A stretch of DNA of 47,847 bases from Spirosoma fluviale. GTDB taxonomy: Bacteria > Bacteroidota > Bacteroidia > Cytophagales > Spirosomataceae. The number at the start of each line of letters is the position of its first letter. Position 1 is the stretch's first letter. The notes under the pieces were generated by a model. The model ran no database searches and was not told where the DNA came from. It saw nothing but the letters and a program-made list of their open reading frames with translations. Location: the NCBI GenBank assembly GCA_945883625.1, contig CAMCXW010000015.1:1-47847 (forward strand), written 5' to 3'. The translations under genes were made by a program, and so were the position numbers. Below are positions 27,774 through 36,654 of this stretch, in pieces.

Positions 27774-28394
27774 ATGATTGACCGACTTTTTGGGAAACCC
27801 ATATCTGATAGCACTTGTGTCGCACTTGATTTAAGTGCTACGAATTTGGACTTACTTCCATCAATCTATGGGAATGACATCGCATTTAAGGCGTACATCG
27901 AGTCGAAGATTGGTGATAAGATTGGTTTTGGCGGATACCTGGAACACCGGGTTATTTATGAGACCTATGCTAATTTCGCAACATCTTCAGCTGATTTTAG
28001 AAACATTCACCTGGGGATGGATTTTTGGACGAAAGCGGGAACACCTGTTTTTGCACCATTAGACGGTGAAGTGCGTAGTTTTCAGGTGAATCATGGGGCT
28101 GGTAATTATGGGCCAACGATCATTTTACATCACCCGGCGGAAAATATCTACAGTTTATATGGGCACCTGTCGATGGGTGATTTAAGCCAACTAGAAATAG
28201 GATTGCCGATAAGTGCTGGACAAAAGCTTTGCCACCTGGGAAATTCGGATGAAAATGGGGGATGGCCGCCACATCTGCATTTCCAATTGATTCGTGATAT
28301 GCAAGGCTTGAAAGGTGATTATCCGGGCGTTTGTTCGCAGCGGGATGCCGAATATTATGCCCATAACTGCCCGGATCCGAGCCGTTATGGATAA
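27774..28394 (+). CDS. M23-family metallopeptidase without signal peptide
   Basis: A 206-residue protein. The M23/LytM zinc site is complete: His79 and Asp83 in HLGMD, His131 in YGHLSMG, and His167/His169 in HLHF. The N-terminal 70 residues have no signal peptide or membrane segment, unusual for a cell-wall endopeptidase. It may be exported differently or act on an intracellular substrate. It follows the secreted repeat protein by 33 bp, and converges on pntB. Confidence 0.85.
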   Translation: MIDRLFGKPISDSTCVALDLSATNLDLLPSIYGNDIAFKAYIESKIGDKIGFGGYLEHRVIYETYANFATSSADFRNIHLGMDFWTKAGTPVFAPLDGEVRSFQVNHGAGNYGPTIILHHPAENIYSLYGHLSMGDLSQLEIGLPISAGQKLCHLGNSDENGGWPPHLHFQLIRDMQGLKGDYPGVCSQRDAEYYAHNCPDPSRYG

Positions 28395-28413
28395 ACGATT
28401 AATCTAAAGGGCA

Positions 28414-29796
28414 CTAAAGTTCTTTTAACTCCATCACTAGTTTCGCAATTGTCTGCTTGGCATCACCAAATAACATGAGGCAATTAGGGTATCCAAACAA
28501 TTCATTTTCTACTCCCGCATATCCTTTCCCCATACTTCTCTTACTTACGATGACAGTTCTTGCTTTACTTGCATTTAAAATAGGCATTCCATAAATAGGG
28601 CTCTTTGGATTGGTCTGCGCTGCAGGATTAACCACATCATTTGCACCTACAACAAATACTAAATCTGTATTTGAAAACTCATCATTGATCTGTTCCATTT
28701 CAATAAGTTTATCATAGGGTATATTGGCTTCGGCCAATAATACATTCATGTGCCCTGGCATTCTGCCTGCTACAGGATGGATGGCAAATTTGAATTCAAT
28801 ATTTCTTTTTTCACACAATTCATACAATTCGCGAACTACGTGCTGCGCCTGCGCTACGGCCATGCCATATCCTGGAACAACAATCACAGAAGACGCCCCA
28901 TCAAATAACATCGCGGCTTCTTCTACACCTACTTCTTTGACAATAATTTCTGGGCCGTCGGCCTCTACTTTAGTAATTGTCTGTCCAAACCCTCCTAATA
29001 AAACATTGATCAATGAACGATTCATGGCCTTGCACATAATTTGTGTCAGGATAATTCCAGACGCACCTACTAAGGAGCCCGCAACAATCAATACATTATT
29101 ATTCAATATAAAGCCTGTAGCACATGCAGCCATGCCTGAATATGAATTAAGCAAGGAAATTACCACGGGCATATCTGCTCCACCAATGGGCAAAACGGTT
29201 AATACGCCAAGTAGCAATGAAATAGCAGTTAAAACAATTATTATAGACGTATCTAGCTGATTCGCTACTGCAAAAACGGAGGCCCCAATGAAGACAAGCA
29301 ATAAAATTAAATTGATTAAATGCTGTCCTTTAAATGTAATTGGGTTGCCCGTTATCTTTCCATTTAGCTTTAAAAATGCAACCATTGATCCCGTGAATGT
29401 AATTGCCCCAATAAAAACGCTTAAAATGATACTGATGGTAATGATGATCCCCATTTGTACCATATTAACATTTGTTTTAAGCCAAAAATCAGACGCCGCT
29501 ACAGCCACCGATGCTATTCCCCCAAAACCATTAAATAAACTAACCATTTCTGGGATTTTGGTCATCTCAACTTTATATGCATAATATAAACCAATCGCAG
29601 AGCCTATGGCCATACATGCCAATATTTCTGTGATGGATACGATATTAATCTGCAGTAATGTGGCTATTATGGCAATAAGCATCCCAACAGATGAGACTAA
29701 ATTACCCGAGCGTGCCTCTTTCGTTTTATTCATCATCTTGATACCAATGATGAATAATACAGAAGCTATTAGATATAAAACTTGAATTAAAATCAT
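28414..29796 (-). CDS. pntB: Proton-translocating NAD(P) transhydrogenase beta subunit
   Basis: A 460-residue protein with about eight or nine membrane helices (residues 1-260) followed by the NADP(H)-binding domain III. The latter shows VIVVPGYGMAVAQAQHVVREL, KFAIHPVAGRMPGHMNVLLAEA, DVVNPAAQTNPKSPIYGMP and the C-terminal GYAGVENELFGYPN. It couples hydride transfer between NAD(H) and NADP(H) to proton flow. Its start overlaps the preceding stop as TAATG. Confidence 0.97.
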   Translation of the reverse strand: MILIQVLYLIASVLFIIGIKMMNKTKEARSGNLVSSVGMLIAIIATLLQINIVSITEILACMAIGSAIGLYYAYKVEMTKIPEMVSLFNGFGGIASVAVAASDFWLKTNVNMVQMGIIITISIILSVFIGAITFTGSMVAFLKLNGKITGNPITFKGQHLINLILLLVFIGASVFAVANQLDTSIIIVLTAISLLLGVLTVLPIGGADMPVVISLLNSYSGMAACATGFILNNNVLIVAGSLVGASGIILTQIMCKAMNRSLINVLLGGFGQTITKVEADGPEIIVKEVGVEEAAMLFDGASSVIVVPGYGMAVAQAQHVVRELYELCEKRNIEFKFAIHPVAGRMPGHMNVLLAEANIPYDKLIEMEQINDEFSNTDLVFVVGANDVVNPAAQTNPKSPIYGMPILNASKARTVIVSKRSMGKGYAGVENELFGYPNCLMLFGDAKQTIAKLVMELKEL

Positions 29797-30083
29797 TATT
29801 TTTTCTTAAACATTTTTAACATCCGATCTGTAACTGCGTAACCGCCCACCACATTTATGACGGCAAGTACTAAGGCTAACATCCCTAGCCATTTACTCAA
29901 TGTAGTGTACCCAAGCTCATTACAAGCCAATAAAGCACCTACAATAGTAATTCCTGAAATAGCATTAGAACCTGACATTAACGGTGTGTGTAATGTAGGG
30001 GGTACTTTCGCGATTAATTCAAACCCTAGGTAACTTGCCAGAACAAGCACGTAGAGTAAAATAATCAATGATTCAATATTCAT
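29796..30083 (-). CDS. pntAB: NAD(P) transhydrogenase alpha subunit, membrane part
   Basis: A 95-residue protein with three hydrophobic segments. It corresponds to the membrane part (domain IIa) of the alpha subunit. The conserved TPLMSGSNAISGITIVGAL is present. The alpha subunit is split into two genes, as in Rhodospirillum-type three-gene transhydrogenases. Confidence 0.95.
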   Translation of the reverse strand: MNIESLIILLYVLVLASYLGFELIAKVPPTLHTPLMSGSNAISGITIVGALLACNELGYTTLSKWLGMLALVLAVINVVGGYAVTDRMLKMFKKK

Positions 30084-30095
30084 AAGAAATATCCT

Positions 30096-31220
30096 TTAAA
30101 AATTTACAATTTGTTTTGTGAAGGCATGTACTAAATTGCCTTGATGCGTAATTAAAGCACCTGCCGTAATTTCTTCTTCCATATCCCAATGAAAAGTTTC
30201 GTTATTGGCTAAATGAAGTAATAAGGCACTAATATTTGTTGCATATAATTGGCTTGCATTGGTGGATAACAACGAAGGTAAATTGGCTTCCCCAATGATG
30301 GTCACACCATGTTTCTCGACCGTTTTACTAAATTCAGATAAGCTACAATTTCCGCCAGATTCGACAGCCAAATCAACAATGACTGCGCCTGCTTTCATCG
30401 ACTTTACCATCTCCTCTGTAATTAGAATGGGTGCTTTTTTGCCTATGACAAGTGCAGTGGTAATCACTAAATCTGCATCTTTTATTTTCTCTTCAATCAG
30501 CTCTTTTTGTTTCGCTAAAAATTCAGCCGAAATTTCACTCGCATATCCTCCCTCTACTTTCACGGCATCTGCACCTTCGACACTTAAAAAACGCCCCCCC
30601 AATGATTCAACTTGTTCCTTTGTTTCAGGCCTAACATCACTCACTTCCACGATGGCGCCTAAACGTTTTCCTGTTGCAATAGCTTGTAAGCCCGCTACTC
30701 CGGCACCGAATATTAAAACTTTAGCTGGTGTGATTGTTCCCGCTGCAGTCATCATCAATGGAAATATTTTTGTTAATGCATTGGCGCCTAATAATACGGC
30801 TTTGTAGCCTGCCAAATTTGCCTGAGAACTCAAGGCATCCATTTTTTGCGCCCTTGAAATTCTAGGAACAGCATCCATAGCAAAAGCACTTATTTTTTTC
30901 TCCAGCAAAGCCTTCAAAATTAAAGGTTGTGTATAGGCATACATGAAGGAGATACAAATACTTTCTGGTGGTAATTGTTTTATTTCATCTAGTGTAAAAA
31001 TATTTACTTTCAAAAAAATCTTAGCACTGTAGACATTTTTGTTGGAAACAACCTGCGCCCCGGCATGTAAATAATCTTGATCTGCAAAGGAAGATGCATT
31101 TCCTGCCCCCGATTCAACTTGAATAGAAAATCCCTTTTTAATGAGCTGTTTAACAATATCGGGGGTCATTGCAACCCTGTTCTCAAAGTCTTTTGTTTCT
31201 TTTAATACACCAATGAGCAT
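30096..31220 (-). CDS. pntAA: NAD(P) transhydrogenase alpha subunit, NAD-binding part
   Basis: A 374-residue soluble domain I protein: MLIGVLKETKDFENRVAMTPD at the start, the alanine-dehydrogenase-like fold, and a Rossmann motif VLIFGAGVAGLQAIATGKRLGA followed by an NAD-specific acidic VSDVRPET. The mobile-loop region and AGALITHQGNLVH are present. It binds NAD(H) and completes the enzyme with pntAB and pntB, all on one transcript with 12-bp and overlapping junctions. Confidence 0.95.
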   Translation of the reverse strand: MLIGVLKETKDFENRVAMTPDIVKQLIKKGFSIQVESGAGNASSFADQDYLHAGAQVVSNKNVYSAKIFLKVNIFTLDEIKQLPPESICISFMYAYTQPLILKALLEKKISAFAMDAVPRISRAQKMDALSSQANLAGYKAVLLGANALTKIFPLMMTAAGTITPAKVLIFGAGVAGLQAIATGKRLGAIVEVSDVRPETKEQVESLGGRFLSVEGADAVKVEGGYASEISAEFLAKQKELIEEKIKDADLVITTALVIGKKAPILITEEMVKSMKAGAVIVDLAVESGGNCSLSEFSKTVEKHGVTIIGEANLPSLLSTNASQLYATNISALLLHLANNETFHWDMEEEITAGALITHQGNLVHAFTKQIVNF

Positions 31221-31398
31221 TGTATAGGTATTTGTTTTGATTACTAAAGTACTTACAAATAATTAATTTCATATTTCTAATCTCAGAAACTTTATAATTA
31301 GTCGCTGAACAATATTTTTTTCTAGCCTAATTTCAGAAAAAGTCGTGATGGAAAAATCAAAAGATATGACTCCCCAAGCTCACTAATGGAGAAAGAAA

Positions 31399-31426
31399 AA
31401 GCCATCCGTCAGTTAACGGATGGCTT
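31399..31426 (-). terminator. Terminator downstream of the SulP gene
   Basis: A perfect 11-bp stem AAGCCATCCGT/ACGGATGGCTT with a 6-nt loop. Read on the minus strand it is followed by TTTCTTTCTCC, with the stem's own TT extending the T-tract. It lies about 95 bp after the SulP stop and before pntAA. The rest of the 300-bp gap (31221-31520) holds the pntAA upstream region and a repeated element. Confidence 0.85.
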
Positions 31427-31436
31427 GCTCAGGGGG

Positions 31437-31497
31437 GCTCCCTTAAAGGGTGGAATGTTGCAGCCGTTTTTCATATTGTGATACTACAAAACCAATT
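31437..31497. repeat. Intergenic repeated element, copy 1
   Basis: This stretch shares the 17-mer TTAAAGGGTGGAATGTT, then CAGCC, a T-run, CAT and ACCAATT, with 45647-45697. Both copies sit 24-37 bp beyond the stop of a minus-strand gene (SulP here). Here the element is directly followed by the terminator at 31399-31426. Confidence 0.7.
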
Positions 31498-31520
31498 TGA
31501 TTTTAAAGCACCCAATAAAA

Positions 31521-32903
31521 TTAATTACTAGTGGCTGGTTTTACTTTTTTGAAAGCATACTTCACCACAAAATAAATAACCAATGCAGAAAGTACTCCAG
31601 TTAAAAAGTCCGTAATTGGTACCATAACTGCCGTGTAAATCATCATTGAAAATTCGAATTTTCCTGCCTGTTTAATTTCTTTTATTTCAGATGGTTTGAT
31701 CATGTTGCTGGCTACCCAGACCAAAATACCACCAATACAAGCCATCGGAATTAACTCCAAATATTGAGCCAAATAAAATGCCATGGTGAGTTTTAGGATA
31801 GCTTTAAAGTAACCTGCCAAAGGAGTTGTAGCGCCGGCTTTTATACTTGTTGCTGTTCTGGCCAATGCGCCTGTACACGGAAATCCTTGTACCAAGGGTG
31901 TGATGATTTGAACTAACCCTTGACCAAAAAATTCTTTGTCCGGGTTAAATGGCGTTCTATCATTTTTAGCTAATCGATCAGCCATCGACGAACATAAAAC
32001 ACTTTCTACGCCTGATACAAATACAATGCCGACCACAAAATATACAATGTCAAGCATTACACTTCCGTTCAAAGCAGGCAAAAATGGCATTTGTATTTTG
32101 AAGAAATTATTTGGGATAGATCCATATAAATCGCGAACTAAAATGATATTTTTATCTGTTAACAACGTGGCTGCCAGTAAAGTAGCTGTACCCATCGCAA
32201 TTACTGGGCCAGGGATATAAATAGATATTTTCAAGAGATATTTTGCTAAAATAAACGTTATTAGCCCTAATAATATTGACCATCCATTAATTAAATGAAG
32301 GTGTTCCGACATAAAATTAATTCGCTCACTCAAACTTCTAGAACTATCACCAAGCAATGTTTTAAAGCTATCTAGCCCCAAAATATCTTTGAAGTTTGTC
32401 GCAGCAATAGCCACCGCAATACCCACCGTAAATCCAACAATAATTGAATTTGGGACAAGTTTGGCATATTTACCCACGCCATATGTACCCATTATTATTA
32501 AGATAATTCCGGAGATAATGGATACCAAAACAAGGAAACCATGCGCTTGTTCAAAAGTTCCACCGTTTGCTGGATCACTGTACTTCGCTATTAAAGCTGC
32601 AATAACCGGAATAAAAGCAGCAGTAGGACCGTAAACCTGGTATTTTGAACCGCCAAATGTCCTGCCCACTACACACGCCAATGCCCCTGCTATAATGCCG
32701 TGTTCCGGTCGCATTCCCATGGCCATAGCGAAACCCATAGCCATCGGAATGGCTGTCATGGCAACGATTAAGCCGGCACTCAAATCTTTATAAGCTACAT
32801 TTAACCAATTTTCTTTCGTCAAATCCTCCCATCGAGAATCAAAAAAAGTAAAAAATAATTTTATTCGCCCCAATGGGCTTGTTGGAAATTTTGACTCGCT
32901 CAT
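31521..32903 (-). CDS. SulP-family anion transporter lacking a STAS domain
   Basis: A 460-residue inner-membrane protein with about eleven to twelve hydrophobic segments. SulP signatures include KDLSAGLIVAMTAIPMAMGFAMAMG, QVYGPTAAFIPVIAAL and the GVESVLCSSMADRLAKNDR loop, followed by FPCTGALARTATSIKAGA. The protein ends KYAFKKVKPATSN straight after the last helix, without the cytoplasmic STAS domain of many SulP proteins. Substrates in the family include sulfate, bicarbonate and dicarboxylates. Only 6 bp separate it from the UspA-like gene upstream, so they form one unit. Confidence 0.92.
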   Translation of the reverse strand: MSESKFPTSPLGRIKLFFTFFDSRWEDLTKENWLNVAYKDLSAGLIVAMTAIPMAMGFAMAMGMRPEHGIIAGALACVVGRTFGGSKYQVYGPTAAFIPVIAALIAKYSDPANGGTFEQAHGFLVLVSIISGIILIIMGTYGVGKYAKLVPNSIIVGFTVGIAVAIAATNFKDILGLDSFKTLLGDSSRSLSERINFMSEHLHLINGWSILLGLITFILAKYLLKISIYIPGPVIAMGTATLLAATLLTDKNIILVRDLYGSIPNNFFKIQMPFLPALNGSVMLDIVYFVVGIVFVSGVESVLCSSMADRLAKNDRTPFNPDKEFFGQGLVQIITPLVQGFPCTGALARTATSIKAGATTPLAGYFKAILKLTMAFYLAQYLELIPMACIGGILVWVASNMIKPSEIKEIKQAGKFEFSMMIYTAVMVPITDFLTGVLSALVIYFVVKYAFKKVKPATSN

Positions 32904-32909
32904 ATTCGT

Positions 32910-33386
32910 TTATTTAAATAATTGATTTAATTCATCTTTACTCGCATAAGCATGGTCGCTTGCCCAGGCCACTTCTTTATATTCAACTTTCGATTTTTTT
33001 ATTAGGGGAATTGGGTCAAAACCGTTTTTATGAGGTTTCAAGCGATAATCTTTGGGTAAATAAATAAGATCTATTCGTTGTGCTGTATAAAAATTTAAGA
33101 AGGCATTTTTATTCATACCATTAAAAAGTTCTATTTTAATGGCATGAAGACTAGATTCGTATGTGTTCAAGATGATAGCTATCGCATCATTGAACTCTGA
33201 ACTTGCTAATGCCTTAATTTTTTTTGCTGAATCATAAAACAATAGTTCCGTTATCGAATCGCTGATGTGCTCTGAATACATTAATATGATCGTTGATTTT
33301 TCTTGCTTTCGCTCTTCGAGAGCATACTTTAGCGTATTTAAAGACTCTATTCTAAAGTCGATAGGAATTAGTATTTTCTTGTCCAT
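32910..33386 (-). CDS. UspA-like universal stress protein
   Basis: About 158 residues beginning MDKKILIPIDFRIESLNTLKYALE, the normal first strand and helix of the Usp fold. The start ten residues later than the longest frame fits this. The C-terminal half (FYTAQRIDLIYLPKDYRLK) is divergent and the typical GxxG-9x-G(S/T) ATP loop is not evident, so ATP binding is doubtful. It is probably a regulator or partner of the SulP transporter encoded 6 bp downstream. Confidence 0.75.
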   Translation of the reverse strand: MDKKILIPIDFRIESLNTLKYALEERKQEKSTIILMYSEHISDSITELLFYDSAKKIKALASSEFNDAIAIILNTYESSLHAIKIELFNGMNKNAFLNFYTAQRIDLIYLPKDYRLKPHKNGFDPIPLIKKSKVEYKEVAWASDHAYASKDELNQLFK

Positions 33387-33566
33387 GCCGTGCGCGATTG
33401 ATAAATAATACGACAAGTATAAGCTGACGCTATTAGAGCCAATTAAGATTAAGATTAGAATTTGATTAGATTTTTAGCCTAGACACAATAGAGCCAAGCA
33501 ACTAGCCAAATTGTAGTCGTAGATAATGGTCTAATTGGCTTGAAGGGGGACAGAAATTTTAGCGAC

Positions 33567-34937
33567 TTAGAATGCCGCTATAGGTAATTTTACTTGAACA
33601 GTAACTCCCTTATGTTGCACAGATTTGATAATAAGTTCGCCTTTGTGAATTTTAATAATGTTTTTGGTTAGAGGTAACCCAATCCCATAGCCATCATATG
33701 CGGCCGTATTGCTTGCCCTAAAGAAAGGGTCAAATATAAAAGGTAATTCTGACTCAGGAATTCCAATTCCTTGGTCTTTAATTATCAGGACTATTTCATT
33801 GTTTGTGGAAGCCAAACTTACAATTACTGGTTTATTGCTCGAATATTTACAGGCATTTGTCATAATGTTTGTAATGGCTAACATGAGCAAATCTTTATTC
33901 CCCATTACTTTTAATTTTTTAGGATTTTCAGGTAACAACTCAAAGTCTATTTTTATATTATTTTTAGGAATTAGTTGATTCATGATTTCATTGGCTTGCA
34001 ATATCAACTCGTCCGTCCTTAAAATGGTATTGTTGAATTTATTATTCTTGTATCCAATTTGTGCTAAAAAAAGCAAGGATTGGCTTATTTTATTGAGCCT
34101 TTCTGATTGTTTAAGTATTTTTTGCAAGGCCTCCTTATACTCTACTGGAGTTCTATCTTTCAATAAAGCCACGTCTGCCTCACCAATAATAGCCGTAAGT
34201 GGCGTGCCAAATTCATGTGAAGCATTACTAATAAAGTTTTTGTTTGTTTCAAAAGCTATTTCTATTCTATTCAAAAGATTATTAAATGTGGTGGTAAGCC
34301 TTTTGATTTCGTCTGTATTTTTAATATCATCTAATCGTAAATGTATATTATCTGTACTTATACTATTTACTTTAGTAATTATATTATCTATTGGATCAAA
34401 AAATCTCTTTGAAAATAAATTGGTGAGGTAAATAATAAATAGAATTGAAATAAGGCCCCCCACAAGTAATACTTTTCGCAGCAAAATTAAATGGTGCGTG
34501 TTATAGTAGTTTTTTGCCGAAACGATGACGAAATAAAAACCTTTCGTCGTTTCTCTTTTTTTTCCGTAATAAAAAATATCCTCTTTTTGAAAATTAGCAG
34601 ATTGCTGCGTATAAGTTAACTTAAGGAAATTAATAGGAAGTGAATTCGCCTCTGCTAATTGTTTAATTGCAGCTGCGTTAGGGCAATATAATATGTATTC
34701 TTTTTCTTCGCTAAGTAATTCTAAGTGCTCTTCCCTAATGGTTTTTAATACTTGGGCGTATCTCTGATTGGATTCAAAATGGCGTTTTTCTGCAACACTA
34801 ACTCTAGCCTCTAGTCGCTTGTAAAAATCTGCGTATGAATAATTAGATAAAAAGTAATAAACGCTTGATCCCAAAAAAAACAAAATCAGGCTTATTGAAA
34901 TTATTAACAGAATGGTGATTTTACGTATACTACTCAT
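33567..34937 (-). CDS. Sensor histidine kinase
   Basis: A 456-residue kinase with two membrane helices (about 8-30 and 153-173) flanking a 120-residue extracytoplasmic sensor. A HAMP domain (about 174-228) is followed by a DHp domain with phospho-acceptor His241 in NASHEFGTPL. The HATPase domain has an N-box AITNIMTNACKYS, a G1 box IKDQGIGIPESEL and a G2-like GYGIGLPLTKN. Its ATG overlaps the response-regulator stop by ATGA. The signal is unknown. Confidence 0.95.
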   Translation of the reverse strand: MSSIRKITILLIISISLILFFLGSSVYYFLSNYSYADFYKRLEARVSVAEKRHFESNQRYAQVLKTIREEHLELLSEEKEYILYCPNAAAIKQLAEANSLPINFLKLTYTQQSANFQKEDIFYYGKKRETTKGFYFVIVSAKNYYNTHHLILLRKVLLVGGLISILFIIYLTNLFSKRFFDPIDNIITKVNSISTDNIHLRLDDIKNTDEIKRLTTTFNNLLNRIEIAFETNKNFISNASHEFGTPLTAIIGEADVALLKDRTPVEYKEALQKILKQSERLNKISQSLLFLAQIGYKNNKFNNTILRTDELILQANEIMNQLIPKNNIKIDFELLPENPKKLKVMGNKDLLMLAITNIMTNACKYSSNKPVIVSLASTNNEIVLIIKDQGIGIPESELPFIFDPFFRASNTAAYDGYGIGLPLTKNIIKIHKGELIIKSVQHKGVTVQVKLPIAAF

Positions 34938-35632
34938 GATTCTTTAAGAATATAACCCATCCCTACAGCCGTATGTATCAATTTTGGTTCAAAATCAGCA
35001 TCTATTTTTTTTCGAAGGTAGTTGATGTAAACGTCTACCACATTAGTACCTACGTTGAAATTGATATCCCACGCGTTTTCTAAAAGATCCATTCTTGATA
35101 GTACTTTGCCCTTGTTTTTAAGAAGTGTAAATAATAATCGATATTCTGTCGCGGTAAGTGCGATGTCTTTGCCATTTCGGCTAACCATTTTTGCTTCATC
35201 ATCAAGCACTAAATTGGAAATAAAATATTTAGATTTGGGATTGGGGACACCCATTTTCTCCAAATTTAATCTTCTTAAAATAGCATTTATGCGTGCTATA
35301 AGTTCATTGAACTTAAAAGGCTTGACTAGGTAGTCGTCCGCTCCTGAATTTAACCCTAAAGCAATATTGTCTGGCGTATTTAATGCTGTTAAAAATAGTA
35401 TAGGCGTTTGAATTCCGTGCTCTCTAATTTCCTTGCAAACCTCTATCCCATTTTTTTCGGGTATCATTATATCTAGCAAAACGATGTCATATGGGTTGTT
35501 TAATACCATTTCAAGGCCATCTTTGCCATTTAGCGCCACAGACACTTCGAAAGATTCTTCCCCCAAGCCCTTTTTAACAAAATCGACCACATCCGGCTCG
35601 TCTTCAATAAGTAGTATGGAGATAATATGCAT
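34934..35632 (-). CDS. OmpR-family response regulator
   Basis: A 232-residue regulator. The receiver domain has acidic ED (10-11), phospho-acceptor Asp54 (VLLDIMIP), Thr in FLTAL and Lys in VKPF. The C-terminal winged helix shows LTATEYRLLFTLLKNKGKVLSR and VVDVYINYLRKKID. It pairs with the overlapping kinase gene. The next genes on the strand (UspA-like, SulP) are plausible targets, but a 180-bp gap precedes them. Confidence 0.96.
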   Translation of the reverse strand: MHIISILLIEDEPDVVDFVKKGLGEESFEVSVALNGKDGLEMVLNNPYDIVLLDIMIPEKNGIEVCKEIREHGIQTPILFLTALNTPDNIALGLNSGADDYLVKPFKFNELIARINAILRRLNLEKMGVPNPKSKYFISNLVLDDEAKMVSRNGKDIALTATEYRLLFTLLKNKGKVLSRMDLLENAWDINFNVGTNVVDVYINYLRKKIDADFEPKLIHTAVGMGYILKES

Positions 35633-35696
35633 TGATTTGACGATTAAAATTTTACTTATTGAAGTTATAAAAAAATATTATAGAATAAATTTTCAC

Positions 35697-35704
35697 CAAA
35701 TATA
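35697..35704 (-). promoter_or_regulatory. Candidate -7 element of the response-regulator operon
   Basis: TATATTTG on the minus strand matches the Bacteroidota -7 consensus TAnnTTTG and lies 64 bp upstream of the ATG at 35632. No convincing -33 TTG was found at the usual distance, so confidence is limited. Confidence 0.4.
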
Positions 35705-35811
35705 TCATAAAAACCAATGCCTGTATTTTTGATACGCATTTTTGTAGAAAGGTCGCAATCAATCCTCGTCTTTATTTACTGGGACGTAAATAAAAATTAA
35801 CTCGCTAAAGC

Positions 35812-35888
35812 CAAAAATGTCTCTTTACAGAAATTAATAGGGGTTTTTAAACGAAAAAAGAGGCCAGTATGACCTCTTTTTTCGTTTA
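35812..35888. terminator. Repeated element with 16-bp terminator hairpin, copy A
   Basis: The hairpin stem TAAACGAAAAAAGAGG (35848-35863) pairs perfectly with 35873-35888 around a 9-nt loop and has T-runs in both directions. The preceding block (CAAAAATGTCT, TTTA, AGAAA, GGTTTTTAAAC) is shared with 47764-47838 at roughly 80 percent identity. It ends the decayed minus-strand gene at 35930. It could also end a plus-strand transcript: a TATTTTTG box lies at 35724-35731 and a 9-bp hairpin at 35771-35794. Confidence 0.75.
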
Positions 35889-35929
35889 TCCCTTAAAATT
35901 TGATACCTGTTTCCAGGGGCCATTAAAAA

Positions 35930-36654
35930 TTATTTGGCAGCAGTTGTATAGGATAATACCTTAAGTATTTGTTGGTGCGTAAATCCATTAGGATCATATT
36001 GAGCCATTTTAGACTTGTCCAGCATTTCCTTAGGTAATGGGAAGCCAATTCTATATTTCATTAAATCGTTCATCGACTTAAATACGTCCCAAGTCATAAT
36101 CGTCGTATTTCCTTAACTCGTACCTGAGGTTAGGTGTCTGGCAACTCCCCAACCGCCCATATTCAATTTTGCCATATTGTCTTTAAAGAATGGCTTCCAA
36201 AGTGCTTTATTTTCTGAAATAAAACCAGTTATATTCGCTGGCCGACCATAATTAAATTGTACATATTCTCCTGCTCCTGGTAAATCATCTTCTGTCACGA
36301 ATACATTTCGCTCGTCTTTTGTCCATTTGAATGACGTAGTTAGAAGCGCGAGGTCATCCTGTTCTGATTTGCTGAGAACTTTTGCATTATTAGTCCACCA
36401 AGCAAATTTTGGATCTAATAATTTATCGATGTTATCCGCACTTTGAGCAAAAACATAGTTAAACCCATTTTCATCATCCACGCCATCCATTTTGACAACT
36501 TGTAAAAAAATCCATCCAGACAAATCTCCACTATTTACAGATGCTTGGTATGAATCAACAGCCCAATTGGCCTTTAGAAGTATCCCTGAACAAACAGGAA
36601 TTAGTACAAGAATATTAAGCACTAGCGATATTTGGGGAATAGCATTGTATTCAT
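35930..36654 (-). pseudogene. Secreted protein gene interrupted by an in-frame stop
   Basis: The frame from about 36622 runs to a TAA at 36113-36115. It then continues in the same frame for 60 protein-like codons (TTIMTWDVFKSMNDLMKYRI, FPLPKEMLDKS, FTHQQILKVLSYTTAAK) to a TAA at 35930. An ATG at 36654 starts a 10-codon frame (MNTMLFPKYR) that ends in TAG exactly where the hydrophobic LNILVLIPVCSG begins. A one-base shift there would rebuild a signal peptide. So one nonsense lesion is clear and one frameshift is likely. The body (GEYVQFNYGRPANITGF, KLNMGGWGVARHL) belongs to a family I do not recognise. Confidence 0.75.

Noticed and set aside
30259-30807. 182-codon plus-strand frame opposite pntAA
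   Set aside because: It is antisense to a clearly conserved gene and has low-complexity Ser/Ala/Pro composition; a shadow.
33437-33545. AGCCAATTA/TAATTGGCT inverted repeat between the kinase and UspA-like genes
   Set aside because: The arms are short and about 90 bp apart in AT-rich DNA; too likely by chance to claim a function.
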